Below, one piece after another: positions 1-9,755 of a stretch of 64,000 nt of DNA. The stretch lies in NCBI GenBank assembly GCA_029260315.1, contig JAJDDM010000096.1, positions 1 to 64,000 on the forward strand, in the 5' to 3' direction. The translations under genes and the position numbers were made by a program. Position 1 is the first letter of the stretch. Each line of letters begins with the position of its first letter. The notes beneath the pieces are model-generated. The model had not been told where the DNA came from, searched no databases, and saw only the letters and a list, made by a program, of their open reading frames with translations. Source of the stretch: Phycisphaerales bacterium (GTDB taxonomy: Bacteria; Planctomycetota; Phycisphaerae; Phycisphaerales; UBA1924).

Positions 1-89
1 AGCGCCGGGCGCCCGCCGAGCGGGCTCACGGGCGGATCGGGCACCCGCTCGGCCAGCCAATCCAACTGCTCGTCCGTGAGTGTCAGCAT
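1..89 (-). CDS. Transposase N-terminus, IS5/IS4-like (partial, runs off window)
   Basis: Reverse-strand translation MLTLTDEQLDWLAERVPDPPVSPLGGRPA resembles the N-terminus of IS5-family transposases; followed by AT-rich non-coding DNA. Confidence 0.6.
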   Translation of the reverse strand, partial: MLTLTDEQLDWLAERVPDPPVSPLGGRPA

Positions 90-557
90 GGTGACTTATT
101 ATATTGACAACTCAAGGAATGGTTTAGGGATAGGCCCTAGATTCTTGGAGAGACAGAGATTGTCCCGGACGGACAATCGTAATAATTCCAAGGCCTATCA
201 AGCTGAAGAAGAAAACCCGCAGACCGGATTGCAATGACGTTCGACGGCAAGATGCTCTGCATTGTTTTGAGTTGGCCGCATCGGACGGTACTTGTGTATC
301 TGGCGTTGAAGCACGAAAGGTCGAGAAATTTTTTTTGCAAATGGAGACGTCTCGTTAGAGGTTGGGAGCAAGAGCGGATACAGATATCGAGGAGAATCAC
401 AGCTGAAAACTTCAAACCAACACTCAAATCGCGAGCGTCGGACCAATCGCGAACTCATCGCCGATTTCCCGTAGACCGTGATCACAATGTTCTCGGTGAA
501 GCGTTTGCCACTGACGCGGAGTTTCGGAAGTTTATGGGTGAGCAAAAGTAGCAAATT

Positions 558-2207
558 ATGCCTAATACACCATTTGTCCTCGTCATCCGCGACGGCTGGG
601 GGCGCAATCCCCATCCCGAGCACGACGCCTTCAACGCGATCAGGCTCGCGGACACCCCCGTCGCCGACGCCCTCGAACGCGAGTGGCCCACGACGCTCAT
701 CAAGACCTCCGGCCTCGACGTCGGCCTGCCCGAGGGCACGATGGGCAACTCCGAGGTCGGCCATCAGAACATCGGCGCGGGGCGCATCGTCGATCAGGAG
801 TCCGTTCGCATCACCAAGGCCTGCCGCAGCGGCGAACTGAAGCACAACGAGCCGCTCAACACCGCCATCAGCGCCGCGAAAGACTCCGCAAACGCTGTCC
901 ACCTCATGGGCATCTGCTCCGACGCCGGCGTCCACGGCCTGCTCGAGCACCTCTTCGCCCTGCTCGAGCTCATCGAGCACCACCACCACTTCGATCCCAA
1001 CAAGGTCTTCATTCATCTCTTCACCGATGGGCGCGACACCGGGCCCTTCACCGGCAAGGAATACGCCGAGCAGGTTGAACGATATTGCCGCGAAGTGGTC
1101 GGCTCGGGACGCGTCGCCAGCGTCGTCGGGCGCTACTGGGCGATGGACCGCGACAACCGCTGGGAGCGCGTCGAGCGGGCGTATCGACTGCTCACCGAGG
1201 GAAACTTCGACCCCAGCGTCGGGCACTTTGCGTCGGCCGCCGACGCGATCCAGAACTACTACGACAACCCCGACCCCGGGCTCCTCGGCGATGAGTTTAT
1301 TGCGCCACGAACGATCGCCACTTCCGCGAGCAATCCGGGCGATCCCAGCGAGAGCCGGATCAAAGATGGCGACGCCGTCATCTTCTACAACTACCGCGGC
1401 GACCGCCCCCGCGAGCTGTGTTCCGCCTTCCTGCTGCCGGAGTTTCAGGACAGTGACGAGATCAAGCCCAGCCCCGACACCGGCACGCGAGGCTTCGATC
1501 GCGGCCCCAGGCTCGACCTGCGCTTCGTCCTCATGACCGCGTATTCCGGACGCCTCGCGGAACTCGCGCCGGTCGCCTTCCAAAGGCCGCAAAAAATGTC
1601 CGATATCGCGGGCGAATACCTCGCACGCATTGGCCTCACCCAGTTCCGCTGCGCCGAGACCGAAAAGTTCCCGCACGTCACGTTCTTCTTCAACGACTAC
1701 CGCGATGCGCCCTTCGACGGCGAACGGCGCGAGATCATCCAGAGCCCCAAGGTCGCGACCTACGACCTCCAACCCCAGATGAGCGCCCGCGGCGTGTGCG
1801 ACGCCGTGCTAAAACGCCTTGCCGCGGACGATTGCGAGTCGTTCCTCGTCGTCAACTTCGCCAACGCCGACATGCTCGGCCACACCGGCAGCCTCGACGC
1901 CGCGATCCATGCCTGCCAGACCGTCGACGCCTGCGTCGGCGAGATCGTCGAGGCGACACTCGCCCGCGGCGGCTCGCTGATCATCACCGCCGACCACGGC
2001 AACGCCGAGCAGATGTTCGACCCCGCCACCGGCAGCCCGCACACCGCCCACACGACCTACGACGTGCCGCTCATCGTCGTGGGCGAGTCGTTCAGGGGGC
2101 GTCCCTTGCGCGACGGCGGACGCCTCGCCGACATCCTCCCCACCGTCCTGGCCATGATGGATCTTGAGAGGCCAGAGGCCATGACCGGCACAAGCCTGCT
2201 CGACTGA
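558..2207 (+). CDS. gpmI: 2,3-bisphosphoglycerate-independent phosphoglycerate mutase
   Basis: LVIRDGWGRNP, GTMGNSEVGHQNIGAGRIV, TDGRDT, ITADHGNAEQM motifs; full length 549 aa. Confidence 0.96.
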   Translation: MPNTPFVLVIRDGWGRNPHPEHDAFNAIRLADTPVADALEREWPTTLIKTSGLDVGLPEGTMGNSEVGHQNIGAGRIVDQESVRITKACRSGELKHNEPLNTAISAAKDSANAVHLMGICSDAGVHGLLEHLFALLELIEHHHHFDPNKVFIHLFTDGRDTGPFTGKEYAEQVERYCREVVGSGRVASVVGRYWAMDRDNRWERVERAYRLLTEGNFDPSVGHFASAADAIQNYYDNPDPGLLGDEFIAPRTIATSASNPGDPSESRIKDGDAVIFYNYRGDRPRELCSAFLLPEFQDSDEIKPSPDTGTRGFDRGPRLDLRFVLMTAYSGRLAELAPVAFQRPQKMSDIAGEYLARIGLTQFRCAETEKFPHVTFFFNDYRDAPFDGERREIIQSPKVATYDLQPQMSARGVCDAVLKRLAADDCESFLVVNFANADMLGHTGSLDAAIHACQTVDACVGEIVEATLARGGSLIITADHGNAEQMFDPATGSPHTAHTTYDVPLIVVGESFRGRPLRDGGRLADILPTVLAMMDLERPEAMTGTSLLD

Positions 2208-2223
2208 TCTGGACCAAGCCAGG

Positions 2224-2436
2224 TCAGTCCGGCTCGATCTCTTCCAGATCGTCTGGGTCGTCCTCGAACGGCAGCTCGAGCAGCCCATCGAGGCGACTCT
2301 CCAGGCGGGCCAGTCGACTCGCGAACTCCTCGATCCGCGAGAGCAGCACCCGCGTCTGCTCGCTCAACTGCTCGACGTCGCGTTCCAGGAACATCTGCTG
2401 CTCCTCGATCTTCGTCTGGTCCGCTCGCTCGCTCAT
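2224..2436 (-). CDS. Small acidic coiled-coil protein (SlyX-like)
   Basis: 70-aa reading from MSERADQTKIEEQQMFLERDVEQLSEQ; heptad-like Leu/Arg pattern and acidic tail. Confidence 0.55.
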   Translation of the reverse strand: MSERADQTKIEEQQMFLERDVEQLSEQTRVLLSRIEEFASRLARLESRLDGLLELPFEDDPDDLEEIEPD

Positions 2437-2462
2437 GGCATGGGCACGATACCCTGCCTGCC

Positions 2463-3158
2463 ATGAGCAAGGACCTGAGTATGGCCCAAAGTCGCCGCCT
2501 TCGGCTCCTCGATTTCGCGGCCCAACTGGGCTTTGTCGCATTTTCCGCCCACGGGCAGGTGCTCGACTGGTCGGCTCGCGTCGCGAGCTTTCAGCAGCCC
2601 GCGGATCCCGACGTAGCCGCCGATTCCGCGCAGCCGGACCTCGACGGAGCGGGCGATCCGGCCCTCGCCGACACCCCGATCGACTTCGGCCTCGCCGGCG
2701 GCGCCTGGCTCACCTTCGGCGCGGGCGTCGCTTCCAACCTCGTCGATGCCGAGGACGCCTACGGCTTCGTCCAGTACAGCAAGTTCATCGCAGACGACTT
2801 CGAGTGGGCCGTCGAGCTCGGCGGGTGGGCCCTCGACGAGCCGGGCGAATACGACCCCGGCGTCAGCGTCAGCTCCATCTTCCGCTGGCACTTCTACCGC
2901 GATGAGACCTGGACAACCTTCGCCGACGCCGGCGTGGGCGTCCTGCTCGCCGGCGACAAGGTCCCCGAGGGCGGCACCAACTTCAACTTCCTCCCCCGCG
3001 TCGGCGTCGGCGCAACCTACCGCCTGGGCGAATCCAACGCCCGCCTCATCGGCGGCGTCCGCTGGCACCATATTTCCAACGCCCGCATCCTGGGCAACGA
3101 CTCCAACCCCGGGCGCGACGGCGCCATGCTCTACTTGGGCGTCTCCATCCCGTTCTGA
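2463..3158 (+). CDS. Acyloxyacyl hydrolase / lipid A 3-O-deacylase (PagL-like) outer-membrane protein
   Basis: C-terminal GGVRWHHISNARILGNDSNPGRDGAMLYLGVSIPF matches the PagL-type His-Ser motif and terminal aromatic beta-barrel residue. Confidence 0.75.
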   Translation: MSKDLSMAQSRRLRLLDFAAQLGFVAFSAHGQVLDWSARVASFQQPADPDVAADSAQPDLDGAGDPALADTPIDFGLAGGAWLTFGAGVASNLVDAEDAYGFVQYSKFIADDFEWAVELGGWALDEPGEYDPGVSVSSIFRWHFYRDETWTTFADAGVGVLLAGDKVPEGGTNFNFLPRVGVGATYRLGESNARLIGGVRWHHISNARILGNDSNPGRDGAMLYLGVSIPF

Positions 3159-3166
3159 GCCGAACG

Positions 3167-3205
3167 GTGCCGTGGCCTGAGGAGGCTCTGCGACGAAGGC
3201 CACGT
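3167..3205 (+). repeat. Interspersed palindromic repeat, form B
   Basis: GTGCCGTGGCCTGAGGAGGCTCTGCGACGAAGGCCACG; same family as copies near 9.7, 29.2 and 31.3 kb. Confidence 0.85.
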
Positions 3206-3209
3206 CGGG

Positions 3210-3248
3210 TGCCGTGGTCTGAGCGAGTCTTCGAGCGAAGGCCACGCG
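3210..3248 (+). repeat. Interspersed palindromic repeat, form A
   Basis: GTGCCGTGGTCTGAGCGAGTCTTCGAGCGAAGGCCACGC. Confidence 0.85.
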
Positions 3249-3311
3249 AAAGCGCAGATCGCTCCACAACATCTACGCGTCGCGCAACGCACTCTACACG
3301 CTCCCATAACC

Positions 3312-4838
3312 CTACCCATCCTCCATCGCCGCCTTCATCCGCCCCAGCACGAACGACCACGCGTTGTCAAAGTACGAGTAGGTCTCATCCCACTCCGCAC
3401 CCTCGCCGAAACCCAAGTGCGTCAGGAGGATGCGCGTCTGCGTCTCGCTCAGAGCCTCGAACTCGACGACCACCCACGTCCGCAGCATCCGCGTCTTCGC
3501 CAGGCTCGGCGGGGCGTTCCACGAAAAACTCAGCATCCGATCCGGGATGTAGCTCAGCACCTGGCACCCGTTGCTGCCCAGCACGCCGTCGAACAGCCAC
3601 TCGTACCGCCCCCCGATCGCCAGCTCAATATTCGCCCTCGCATCAGAGCTGCCCAACCCGTACACACCCTTCCAACCCTCGGCACTCGCCCACGCGCCGA
3701 ACGTCGCCGAGACGGGCGCATCGATGACGACCTCCTTCTTGAACGATCGCAGTTCCGATCCCTCGCCCACGAACAATGCCGCGTCGATCGGATAGCTCAT
3801 GGCTTGGCCTCCCACACGCCGCCATCGCGCCTCAATGAGCGCGCCCTCACCCGCCCCATCCCCGCCGTCCATCTCTACGCGCCAGTCAAACCCCGCATCA
3901 TCAACGTCCATCGTGCGAACGATCGCGACAGGCGAGCCATCCCGTTCGGTCCGCGCAACGACGCGCGTCCCTCCCTCGCCCGGCGTTGCACGGATCTTCG
4001 CGCGTTGGACCTCACCCCGATAGGAAAACGTGACCTCCTCGAGACCGTTATCGGTCGGCACCACGAACCCGCGATACCGCTCGTACGGCTCGCCATCGCC
4101 GTCCTTGGCGAGTGTGATCGAGTGCAGGAACCCGCCGCGCTCGCCCGCCTCGACATGCAGCAGGGCCCACAACGCCTCGCCGCTCTTCCAACGAGTGCGG
4201 ACCTCCCACGTCCCGATCAGGTCCTCGACCGGCGCGAGCCGCTGATCCAAACCCTCGCCCTCGAGCCGGGGGATCGCCGACGCGGGCGCGCGGACCCATT
4301 CCGCGTCCATGGCAAGCCGCGGCTCGCTCGCCCCCTCGCTCACCCAGACCTTCCAAGAGTACGAGTCGCCGGCGGGCACGCCGATCTCTTCCTTGATCGC
4401 CATCTCCCCCATCGACCACTCGGTCCGCAGGTGCTCGGCGCTCTCATCGAGGCGCAGGGCATTCTCGCGCGTCGAGCCGTCGTACACGAACTCGTGGGAA
4501 ACAAACGCCTCGCGTTCGCGGTCATAGCGCAGCATCGCGTGGTACCGCTGATACCAAGGCCCCCCGCCGTCGCGGACCCAGGTCTTCATCTCGACGAACT
4601 GCCCGTCGAGCACGGCCTTGTTGACCGAGACCCCTTCCAGCGTCGGCCCCCCCTGCCACTTCGCGTCGATCCGCCAGACGCCCAAGAACGGCTCAAACGC
4701 CCGTAGCCCGCCCTGGAGTTCCTGTCCGCTGGCCCGATGACCCAGCGAGAGCAGAAACCCGCCGATTGCTGCCCAGATCCACTGCCGAGAGCCCATGTGC
4801 ATGCCTCCAGAGATTCCGCGATCCCCTTGAACGATCAT
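3312..4838 (-). CDS. Secreted DUF1579-like repeats plus C-terminal SRPBCC/AHSA1 domain protein
   Basis: Signal-like N-terminus; two related segments (FEPFLGVWRIDAKW, VEDLIGTWEVRTRW); C-terminus KEVVIDAPVSATFGAWAS...GGRYEWLF typical of Aha1-like SRPBCC. Confidence 0.65.
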   Translation of the reverse strand: MIVQGDRGISGGMHMGSRQWIWAAIGGFLLSLGHRASGQELQGGLRAFEPFLGVWRIDAKWQGGPTLEGVSVNKAVLDGQFVEMKTWVRDGGGPWYQRYHAMLRYDREREAFVSHEFVYDGSTRENALRLDESAEHLRTEWSMGEMAIKEEIGVPAGDSYSWKVWVSEGASEPRLAMDAEWVRAPASAIPRLEGEGLDQRLAPVEDLIGTWEVRTRWKSGEALWALLHVEAGERGGFLHSITLAKDGDGEPYERYRGFVVPTDNGLEEVTFSYRGEVQRAKIRATPGEGGTRVVARTERDGSPVAIVRTMDVDDAGFDWRVEMDGGDGAGEGALIEARWRRVGGQAMSYPIDAALFVGEGSELRSFKKEVVIDAPVSATFGAWASAEGWKGVYGLGSSDARANIELAIGGRYEWLFDGVLGSNGCQVLSYIPDRMLSFSWNAPPSLAKTRMLRTWVVVEFEALSETQTRILLTHLGFGEGAEWDETYSYFDNAWSFVLGRMKAAMEDG

Positions 4839-4885
4839 TCAACCGCCACAGCCTACCGGAGTTGAATGATCAGTCAAGCGGGTTG

Positions 4886-5377
4886 TCAGAGATTCTTGAC
4901 TGCGTCCAGAACCTCGTCGGCGTGCCCCGGGACCTTGACCTTGTCCCATCGCCTGGCCACCTTGCCATCCGCGCCGATCAGATAGGTCGTCCGCTCGATC
5001 CCCATGTACCGCCTGCCGTACATGGACTTCTCGACCCAGACCCCGTACTTCTTCGCGACAACCGGATCTGGCTTGCCGTCCTCGCCCACACGATCGTCGG
5101 CGAGCAGCGGATACTCCAGACCCTCCTTGTCCGCGAACTTCTTCTTGCTCTTGGTGCCCAGAATCGAGATCGCGAGCACCACGGCCTTGCTTCGCTTGAA
5201 CCGCGGCATCAGCTCCTGGAACTGGCACGCCTCATCCGTACACCCGCTGGTCATGTCCTTGGGATAGAAGAACAAGACAACGGGATTGCCCGCATAATCC
5301 GAGAGCTTGTGCGTCTTGCCGTCCTGGTCCTGGAGCCTGAACGCGGGTGACTTCTTGCCGACGTCGATGAGCGTCAT
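4886..5377 (-). CDS. bcp: Thioredoxin-dependent peroxiredoxin (BCP family)
   Basis: VGKKSPAFRLQDQDGK...FFYPKDMTSGCTDEACQF peroxiredoxin active-site motif. Confidence 0.9.
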   Translation of the reverse strand: MTLIDVGKKSPAFRLQDQDGKTHKLSDYAGNPVVLFFYPKDMTSGCTDEACQFQELMPRFKRSKAVVLAISILGTKSKKKFADKEGLEYPLLADDRVGEDGKPDPVVAKKYGVWVEKSMYGRRYMGIERTTYLIGADGKVARRWDKVKVPGHADEVLDAVKNL

Positions 5378-5452
5378 GGGGTCTCCTGTTGCGGAAAACC
5401 CGATGGTACGGCGATCAAACGGCACGCTCGCTCTCAACCCGCCAGCCCAAGC

Positions 5453-5962
5453 TCAACCGCCCAGCCAGCGCACGAGAAACATCAGCCAGAGCCCCGCGAT
5501 CACCAGCGACATCGCTGCGAGCAGCAGGATCTGGCGTCCGCTGCGTTCGCGGCTGGGCGCGCGGATCAGGCTCAGGCGGCGTTCGACGTTGTAGCCGATC
5601 CCCTCGCCGGTACGGGCCCCGTCCTGCACGATGGCGATGATCAGATTGCTGTCGAAGTCGCGCAGGCCGAGCATCTGGCCCTCGCGCAGCAGGCGTCGGC
5701 GTTTCTCGGGGCTCAGCATCGCCTGACGCCCGCCCTCGATCGCCTGCCCGACACGGATAGCCAGCACCCAGCGTGCGTCGCTCGCGGCTAGCCTCGTCGC
5801 CGAGCGATTCTCGTGAGCGACCTCGCCCCCGATATTCTCAGGGCCCGCCGCGACAAGCGAACCATCGCCCTGCACGAGGCGAAGTGTCGGCGGCATGGCT
5901 TGGTGGCGGCCCATCGCAACGAATGTACCGCCTGTGACGGTCGCGGCAAGCGAGCCGAGCAA
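5453..5962 (-). CDS. Hypothetical protein with C-terminal transmembrane helix
   Basis: C-terminal ILLLAAMSLVIAGLWLMFLVRWLGG; no recognised domain. Confidence 0.5.
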   Translation of the reverse strand: MLGSLAATVTGGTFVAMGRHQAMPPTLRLVQGDGSLVAAGPENIGGEVAHENRSATRLAASDARWVLAIRVGQAIEGGRQAMLSPEKRRRLLREGQMLGLRDFDSNLIIAIVQDGARTGEGIGYNVERRLSLIRAPSRERSGRQILLLAAMSLVIAGLWLMFLVRWLGG

Positions 5963-6017
5963 TCAAACCCGCCAAGCTCGCTCGGGCGCGACCGATAGAC
6001 TCGCCGGCGGAGGTCTT

Positions 6018-6539
6018 ATGGCAGGCAGTCCGAATAACAAAGGCAAGGGCCTGCGCGTCGTCGCCGAGCTGTCCCATGTGCGGACGCGCCTGGAGATGCG
6101 CGAGGTTCACGAGCGTTTGAACACCGCCGCCCGCCGCGGCAAGCTCGCCGGCTACGAGAAAACCGGCCAGAACCGCTTCCTCCTCGACGCCTTCGGCACG
6201 CCGTTCGACCTCGACCTCAACGCGCAGGGCCACCGCACCAAGGACATCACCACGATCCGCTTCACGACGCGGATGCGCCGCAAGCTGCCGATCGTCTTTG
6301 CGATCGTCCTGCTGCTCACGATCGAGCCCGGGCGCTACTTCACCGACCAGCTCATCCCCGGCTCGTGGGGCTGGATCGACACGATGTACTGGTACTACCC
6401 GCTGACGATCCTGCCCCTGCCGTTCCTGTGGCCGAAGCTGCTGCACAAGAGCCGCGAGTCGGGGCGCAAGCACGCCCGGGAGCAGATCGAGAAGGTCGCC
6501 AGGCTCTGCGACGGACGGGTCGAGAAGTCCGATTCCTGA
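6018..6539 (+). CDS. Hypothetical membrane protein
   Basis: ORF from ATG at 6018 with hydrophobic LPIVFAIVLLLTI and YYPLTILPLPFLW segments. Confidence 0.5.
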   Translation: MAGSPNNKGKGLRVVAELSHVRTRLEMREVHERLNTAARRGKLAGYEKTGQNRFLLDAFGTPFDLDLNAQGHRTKDITTIRFTTRMRRKLPIVFAIVLLLTIEPGRYFTDQLIPGSWGWIDTMYWYYPLTILPLPFLWPKLLHKSRESGRKHAREQIEKVARLCDGRVEKSDS

Positions 6540-6632
6540 GTAAGCCATGCTCCGAGCAACCGCGGCGTGAATGAAAGAAAACCGCCCGCGACAGGTGCCG
6601 CAAGCGGTTGAGCCTTGCGAGTTTTGCCGGCC

Positions 6633-8408
6633 CTAGTCCTTCTTCTCGACGTCCTTGCCCTCAATCACGTCGGTGAGCGACGCCGGGTCGTGCGAGTCGA
6701 GATCGAGCTCGCCGCTCTTGAGCCGTGAGATGTACGAGCGGTACGCCCCCATCGCGGTGGCGCCGAAGATCAGCATGATCGGGATGTTCGCCCAGAGCAT
6801 GACGCCGGTGCCGAGCGCGGTAAAGGCGTCGAGCTGCGCGTCGGTCCTGATAAACCCCGCCGCGGCGACCACGATCATCAGGCAATAGATGATCTTGTAC
6901 CCGAAGACCGCCTTGTCGCCGAACAGATAGACGATTCCCTGCTCGCCGTAGTAGCTCCACGAGATCATCGTCGAGAGCGCGAACAGCCACGCGGCGATCG
7001 TCACAAGCCACTTGCCGAGCCCGGGGATCGCCCGATCGAACGCGTGGGCCGTCATTGAAGCCCCGGCGTACTGCCCATACAGCCCCGTCTCGTGCCCCTC
7101 GGCGGGCGTCACCGGCACATCGGATTCGATCGAGCCCCATTCGATCAGCAGGGCGTCGCCCTCCCCGGCCTTCACCTCGCCGTCGATCTTGTGCAACGTC
7201 AATCCTGTGTCGTTGTTCTTCGCGCCGGCAACAACGACGAACACGTCGTCACCAACACGCCAATCGCTGTTGCCCGCGGTGGTGCGTGCGTCGGCGGTCC
7301 GGCTCGGAACCTCCGTGCCAGCCACGGTCCACTTCTTCGCGTCCGTGGCGTCCTGCACGATCTGGAAGTTCGCCGGATAGAACGCCTCGGGCTCGCGGTT
7401 ATGTGTGCCCGTCGAGAGAATGACCAGGGCCGTGATCGTGCATACCACGATCGTGTCGATGAACGGCTCGAGGCCGGCGACCACGCCCTCGCGGACCGGC
7501 TCGTCGGTCTTCGCCGCCGAGTGGGCGATCGGGCTCGAACCCTGGCCCGCCTCCGAACTGAACAACGCCCGCTTCATGCCCCAGAGCAGGGCATACCCCG
7601 CGGTGCCGCCCAGGAACGCCCCCTCGGCCTTGCTCGGGCTGAACGCCTCGACCACGATCAGCTTCAACAGCTCGGGGATCTGCCCAACGTTCATCACCAG
7701 CACGACCAACGCGGCGGAGAGATATAGGAAGCACATCGCCGGGACGACCCGCCCCGCAAACGCCCCGATCCGCTTGATACCACCGATGATGACCATCGCA
7801 ACGAGAATCGCCAGCACGATGCCCACGGCGATCGAGGGCACGCCAAAGTACTTCGCGGTCACGTCGGCGACGTTCCATGACTGGAACATGTTGCCGCCGG
7901 TGATAGTCGACACGAGAAGGGTTACGACAAACGTCCCGCCGATGATCTTGCCGACCCCGCCGAGGCCCATCTTCTTGAAACCCTTGTCCGCGACGAACAT
8001 CGGCCCGCCGTGTGGGTTGTCTGGGTCGTCGGTGTTCCGGAAGAGCATCGAGAGGGTGACTTCGGTGGTCTTGATGGCCATGCCGAAGATGCCGACCATC
8101 CACATCCAGAAGACCGCGCCCGGCCCGCCCAGGCTCACGGCGAGCGCCACGCCCCCGATGTTGCCCAAGCCGACAGTCGCCGACAGCGCGGCGCTCAGCG
8201 CCTGGAAGTGATTGATGGCTCCCGGATCGTTCGGGTCGTCGTACTTGCCCCGGATGACCTGCGTGCCGTGGGTGAGGGCACGGTACTGGCAGAACCCGCT
8301 CCAGATGGTGAAGAGGATGCCGACGCCCAGCACGATGTAGAGCACGATGTTGTGCCAGATGACGCCGTTGACGCCCTCGAGGAAGTGCATGAAATCAACC
8401 ATGGTCAA
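6633..8408 (-). CDS. Alanine/sodium:cation symporter (AGCS) family transporter
   Basis: GGPGAVFWMWMVGIFGMAIKTTEVTLSMLFR, GSSPIAHSAAKTDEPVREG, TMISWSYYGEQ are AGCS hallmarks. Confidence 0.93.
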   Translation of the reverse strand: MTMVDFMHFLEGVNGVIWHNIVLYIVLGVGILFTIWSGFCQYRALTHGTQVIRGKYDDPNDPGAINHFQALSAALSATVGLGNIGGVALAVSLGGPGAVFWMWMVGIFGMAIKTTEVTLSMLFRNTDDPDNPHGGPMFVADKGFKKMGLGGVGKIIGGTFVVTLLVSTITGGNMFQSWNVADVTAKYFGVPSIAVGIVLAILVAMVIIGGIKRIGAFAGRVVPAMCFLYLSAALVVLVMNVGQIPELLKLIVVEAFSPSKAEGAFLGGTAGYALLWGMKRALFSSEAGQGSSPIAHSAAKTDEPVREGVVAGLEPFIDTIVVCTITALVILSTGTHNREPEAFYPANFQIVQDATDAKKWTVAGTEVPSRTADARTTAGNSDWRVGDDVFVVVAGAKNNDTGLTLHKIDGEVKAGEGDALLIEWGSIESDVPVTPAEGHETGLYGQYAGASMTAHAFDRAIPGLGKWLVTIAAWLFALSTMISWSYYGEQGIVYLFGDKAVFGYKIIYCLMIVVAAAGFIRTDAQLDAFTALGTGVMLWANIPIMLIFGATAMGAYRSYISRLKSGELDLDSHDPASLTDVIEGKDVEKKD

Positions 8409-8528
8409 AGATTCTCCGCTTGTGCGCCCGTTGGCGAGCCGCCGCCCCTGGCGGTATACCCGCTCCCGGCGGGGCGGTTAGCGTATCGCAAAGCCGCTGC
8501 TTGTGCCACGCGAGAGGGTGCCGCTGTC

Positions 8529-9242
8529 GTGTTCGGGGTTTGGTCCATCCCGGAGATCACCCAAGCGATCGCCCGATCGCTCGAGGCCCACGCCCTCGCA
8601 CTCGATGCCGAGCGTGCCGTGCGAGGGCTTGATGCGCTCAGCGAGGTCGAGTTCCACCCCATCATCGCACGCGGTCTTGAATCCCTGGATCTATCCGTCT
8701 GGCGGGAGTGGCCCTACCCGAGCTTCGTCGGGACCGCCCGTCAGCCACTGCCGCGCGACCGCGAGCGGTGCGATCTGGTGCTCGCTCCTGCGGGGATCGA
8801 GCCGCCCGCCGACCCGATCGCCCAAGCGGCCTCGCGCCGAGCCGCGGCGGGCTCGCTCTTCGAGGGCCAGCTCCTCGCGGATCTCCACGCAAGCGACGCC
8901 CCCGAGCCCGAGGACCTCTTTTGGCTCGAGATCAAGATCGTCGGCCAGCACGTCGTCGTTGACGGCGCGGAACGCGCCAACGCCCAGTACTCCTCCGAAC
9001 TCGTCCAGGCCGGGCGCGATCTTGAGAAGCTCGCAAGCGACCCGCGCATCGCGCTCGGCGGGCTCGCCCTCATCCATTTCACCGCCGACAAGCGGACCGC
9101 CGAGCACGATCAGGGCGAGGTCCTGAACCGCTGGCTCGATCGCGGCTGGCCCGTGCGAAACCCCGAATCCGCCGGCTTTGCCCTCACCGATCGCATTGCC
9201 AATCAATGGTGCAGCGTCATGCTCACGCCGGTGCGGCCCTGA
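8529..9242 (+). CDS. Hypothetical conserved protein (238 codons, GTG start)
   Basis: In-frame part of the long ORF 8010..9242 lying outside the antisense AGCS gene: MFGVWSIPEITQAIARSLEAHALALDAER... Confidence 0.55.
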   Translation: MFGVWSIPEITQAIARSLEAHALALDAERAVRGLDALSEVEFHPIIARGLESLDLSVWREWPYPSFVGTARQPLPRDRERCDLVLAPAGIEPPADPIAQAASRRAAAGSLFEGQLLADLHASDAPEPEDLFWLEIKIVGQHVVVDGAERANAQYSSELVQAGRDLEKLASDPRIALGGLALIHFTADKRTAEHDQGEVLNRWLDRGWPVRNPESAGFALTDRIANQWCSVMLTPVRP

Positions 9243-9245
9243 CCG

Positions 9246-9284
9246 GTGCCGTGGTCTAAGCGAGTCTTCGAGCGCAGGCCACGC
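9246..9284 (+). repeat. Interspersed palindromic repeat, form A (degenerate)
   Basis: GTGCCGTGGTCTAAGCGAGTCTTCGAGCGCAGGCCACGC, beginning 3 nt after the stop codon of 8529..9242. Confidence 0.85.
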
Positions 9285-9358
9285 AATCGGAGGCCCTGGC
9301 GCGAGCGGGCTTTGCGTCAACTGGCGGAGAACTCGAACAGATGCGGATGACCGAGCGA

Positions 9359-9446
9359 CGTGCCACCAGCCGTGGCTTTGCACGGCTGGTGCTTCTGGGA
9401 AAGCGCCATAAAACACCAACCGCTCAAAGCAGCGGTTGGTGGCACG
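9359..9446. repeat. Nested inverted repeat / cruciform-capable element
   Basis: Outer arms CGTGCCACC...GGTGGCACG enclose hairpins CCAGCCGTGGCTTTGCACGGCTGG and CCAACCGCTCAAAGCAGCGGTTGG. Confidence 0.75.
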
Positions 9447-9671
9447 ACGCGAGACACGCGCACAAGCATCCCGCCGCAATGCACTTGTGACAAACGACGC
9501 GAATGGCTCGCGAGCCTGGGCTCGTTGGATGTATATTCCTCGCGCTCCGTCAGAATCGCGATCCCCCTCCCTACGCGAGCAGAAGCCCTCGCACTCGTTG
9601 AGTTCGACGCCGAACAAGCCCAGGCTCGCGCCATGGCCTCTTATAGAAACATCGCGCACTTGCACGTCCGA

Positions 9672-9709
9672 CGTGGCGTTCGTCGCAGAGCCTCCTCACA
9701 CCACGGCAC
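9672..9709 (-). repeat. Interspersed palindromic repeat, form B (inverted)
   Basis: CGTGGCGTTCGTCGCAGAGCCTCCTCACACCACGGCAC, reverse complement of form B. Confidence 0.8.
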
Positions 9710-9755
9710 CAATCTCATCCAATGCCTGAGACAACCCTAATTATCGCCGACGCGA

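Noticed and set aside
234-551. 105-aa + ORF upstream of gpmI
   Set aside because: No recognisable motif, lies in AT-rich intergenic DNA next to an IS fragment; probably non-coding.
198-1772. Long antisense ORF (524 aa) opposite gpmI
   Set aside because: GC-rich mirror ORF with V/A/G/D-rich low-information translation; gpmI on + is unambiguous.
6580-6615. AACCGC...GCGGTT stem between convergent genes at 6.6 kb as terminator
   Set aside because: Only a 6-bp stem and no U-tract; too weak to call.
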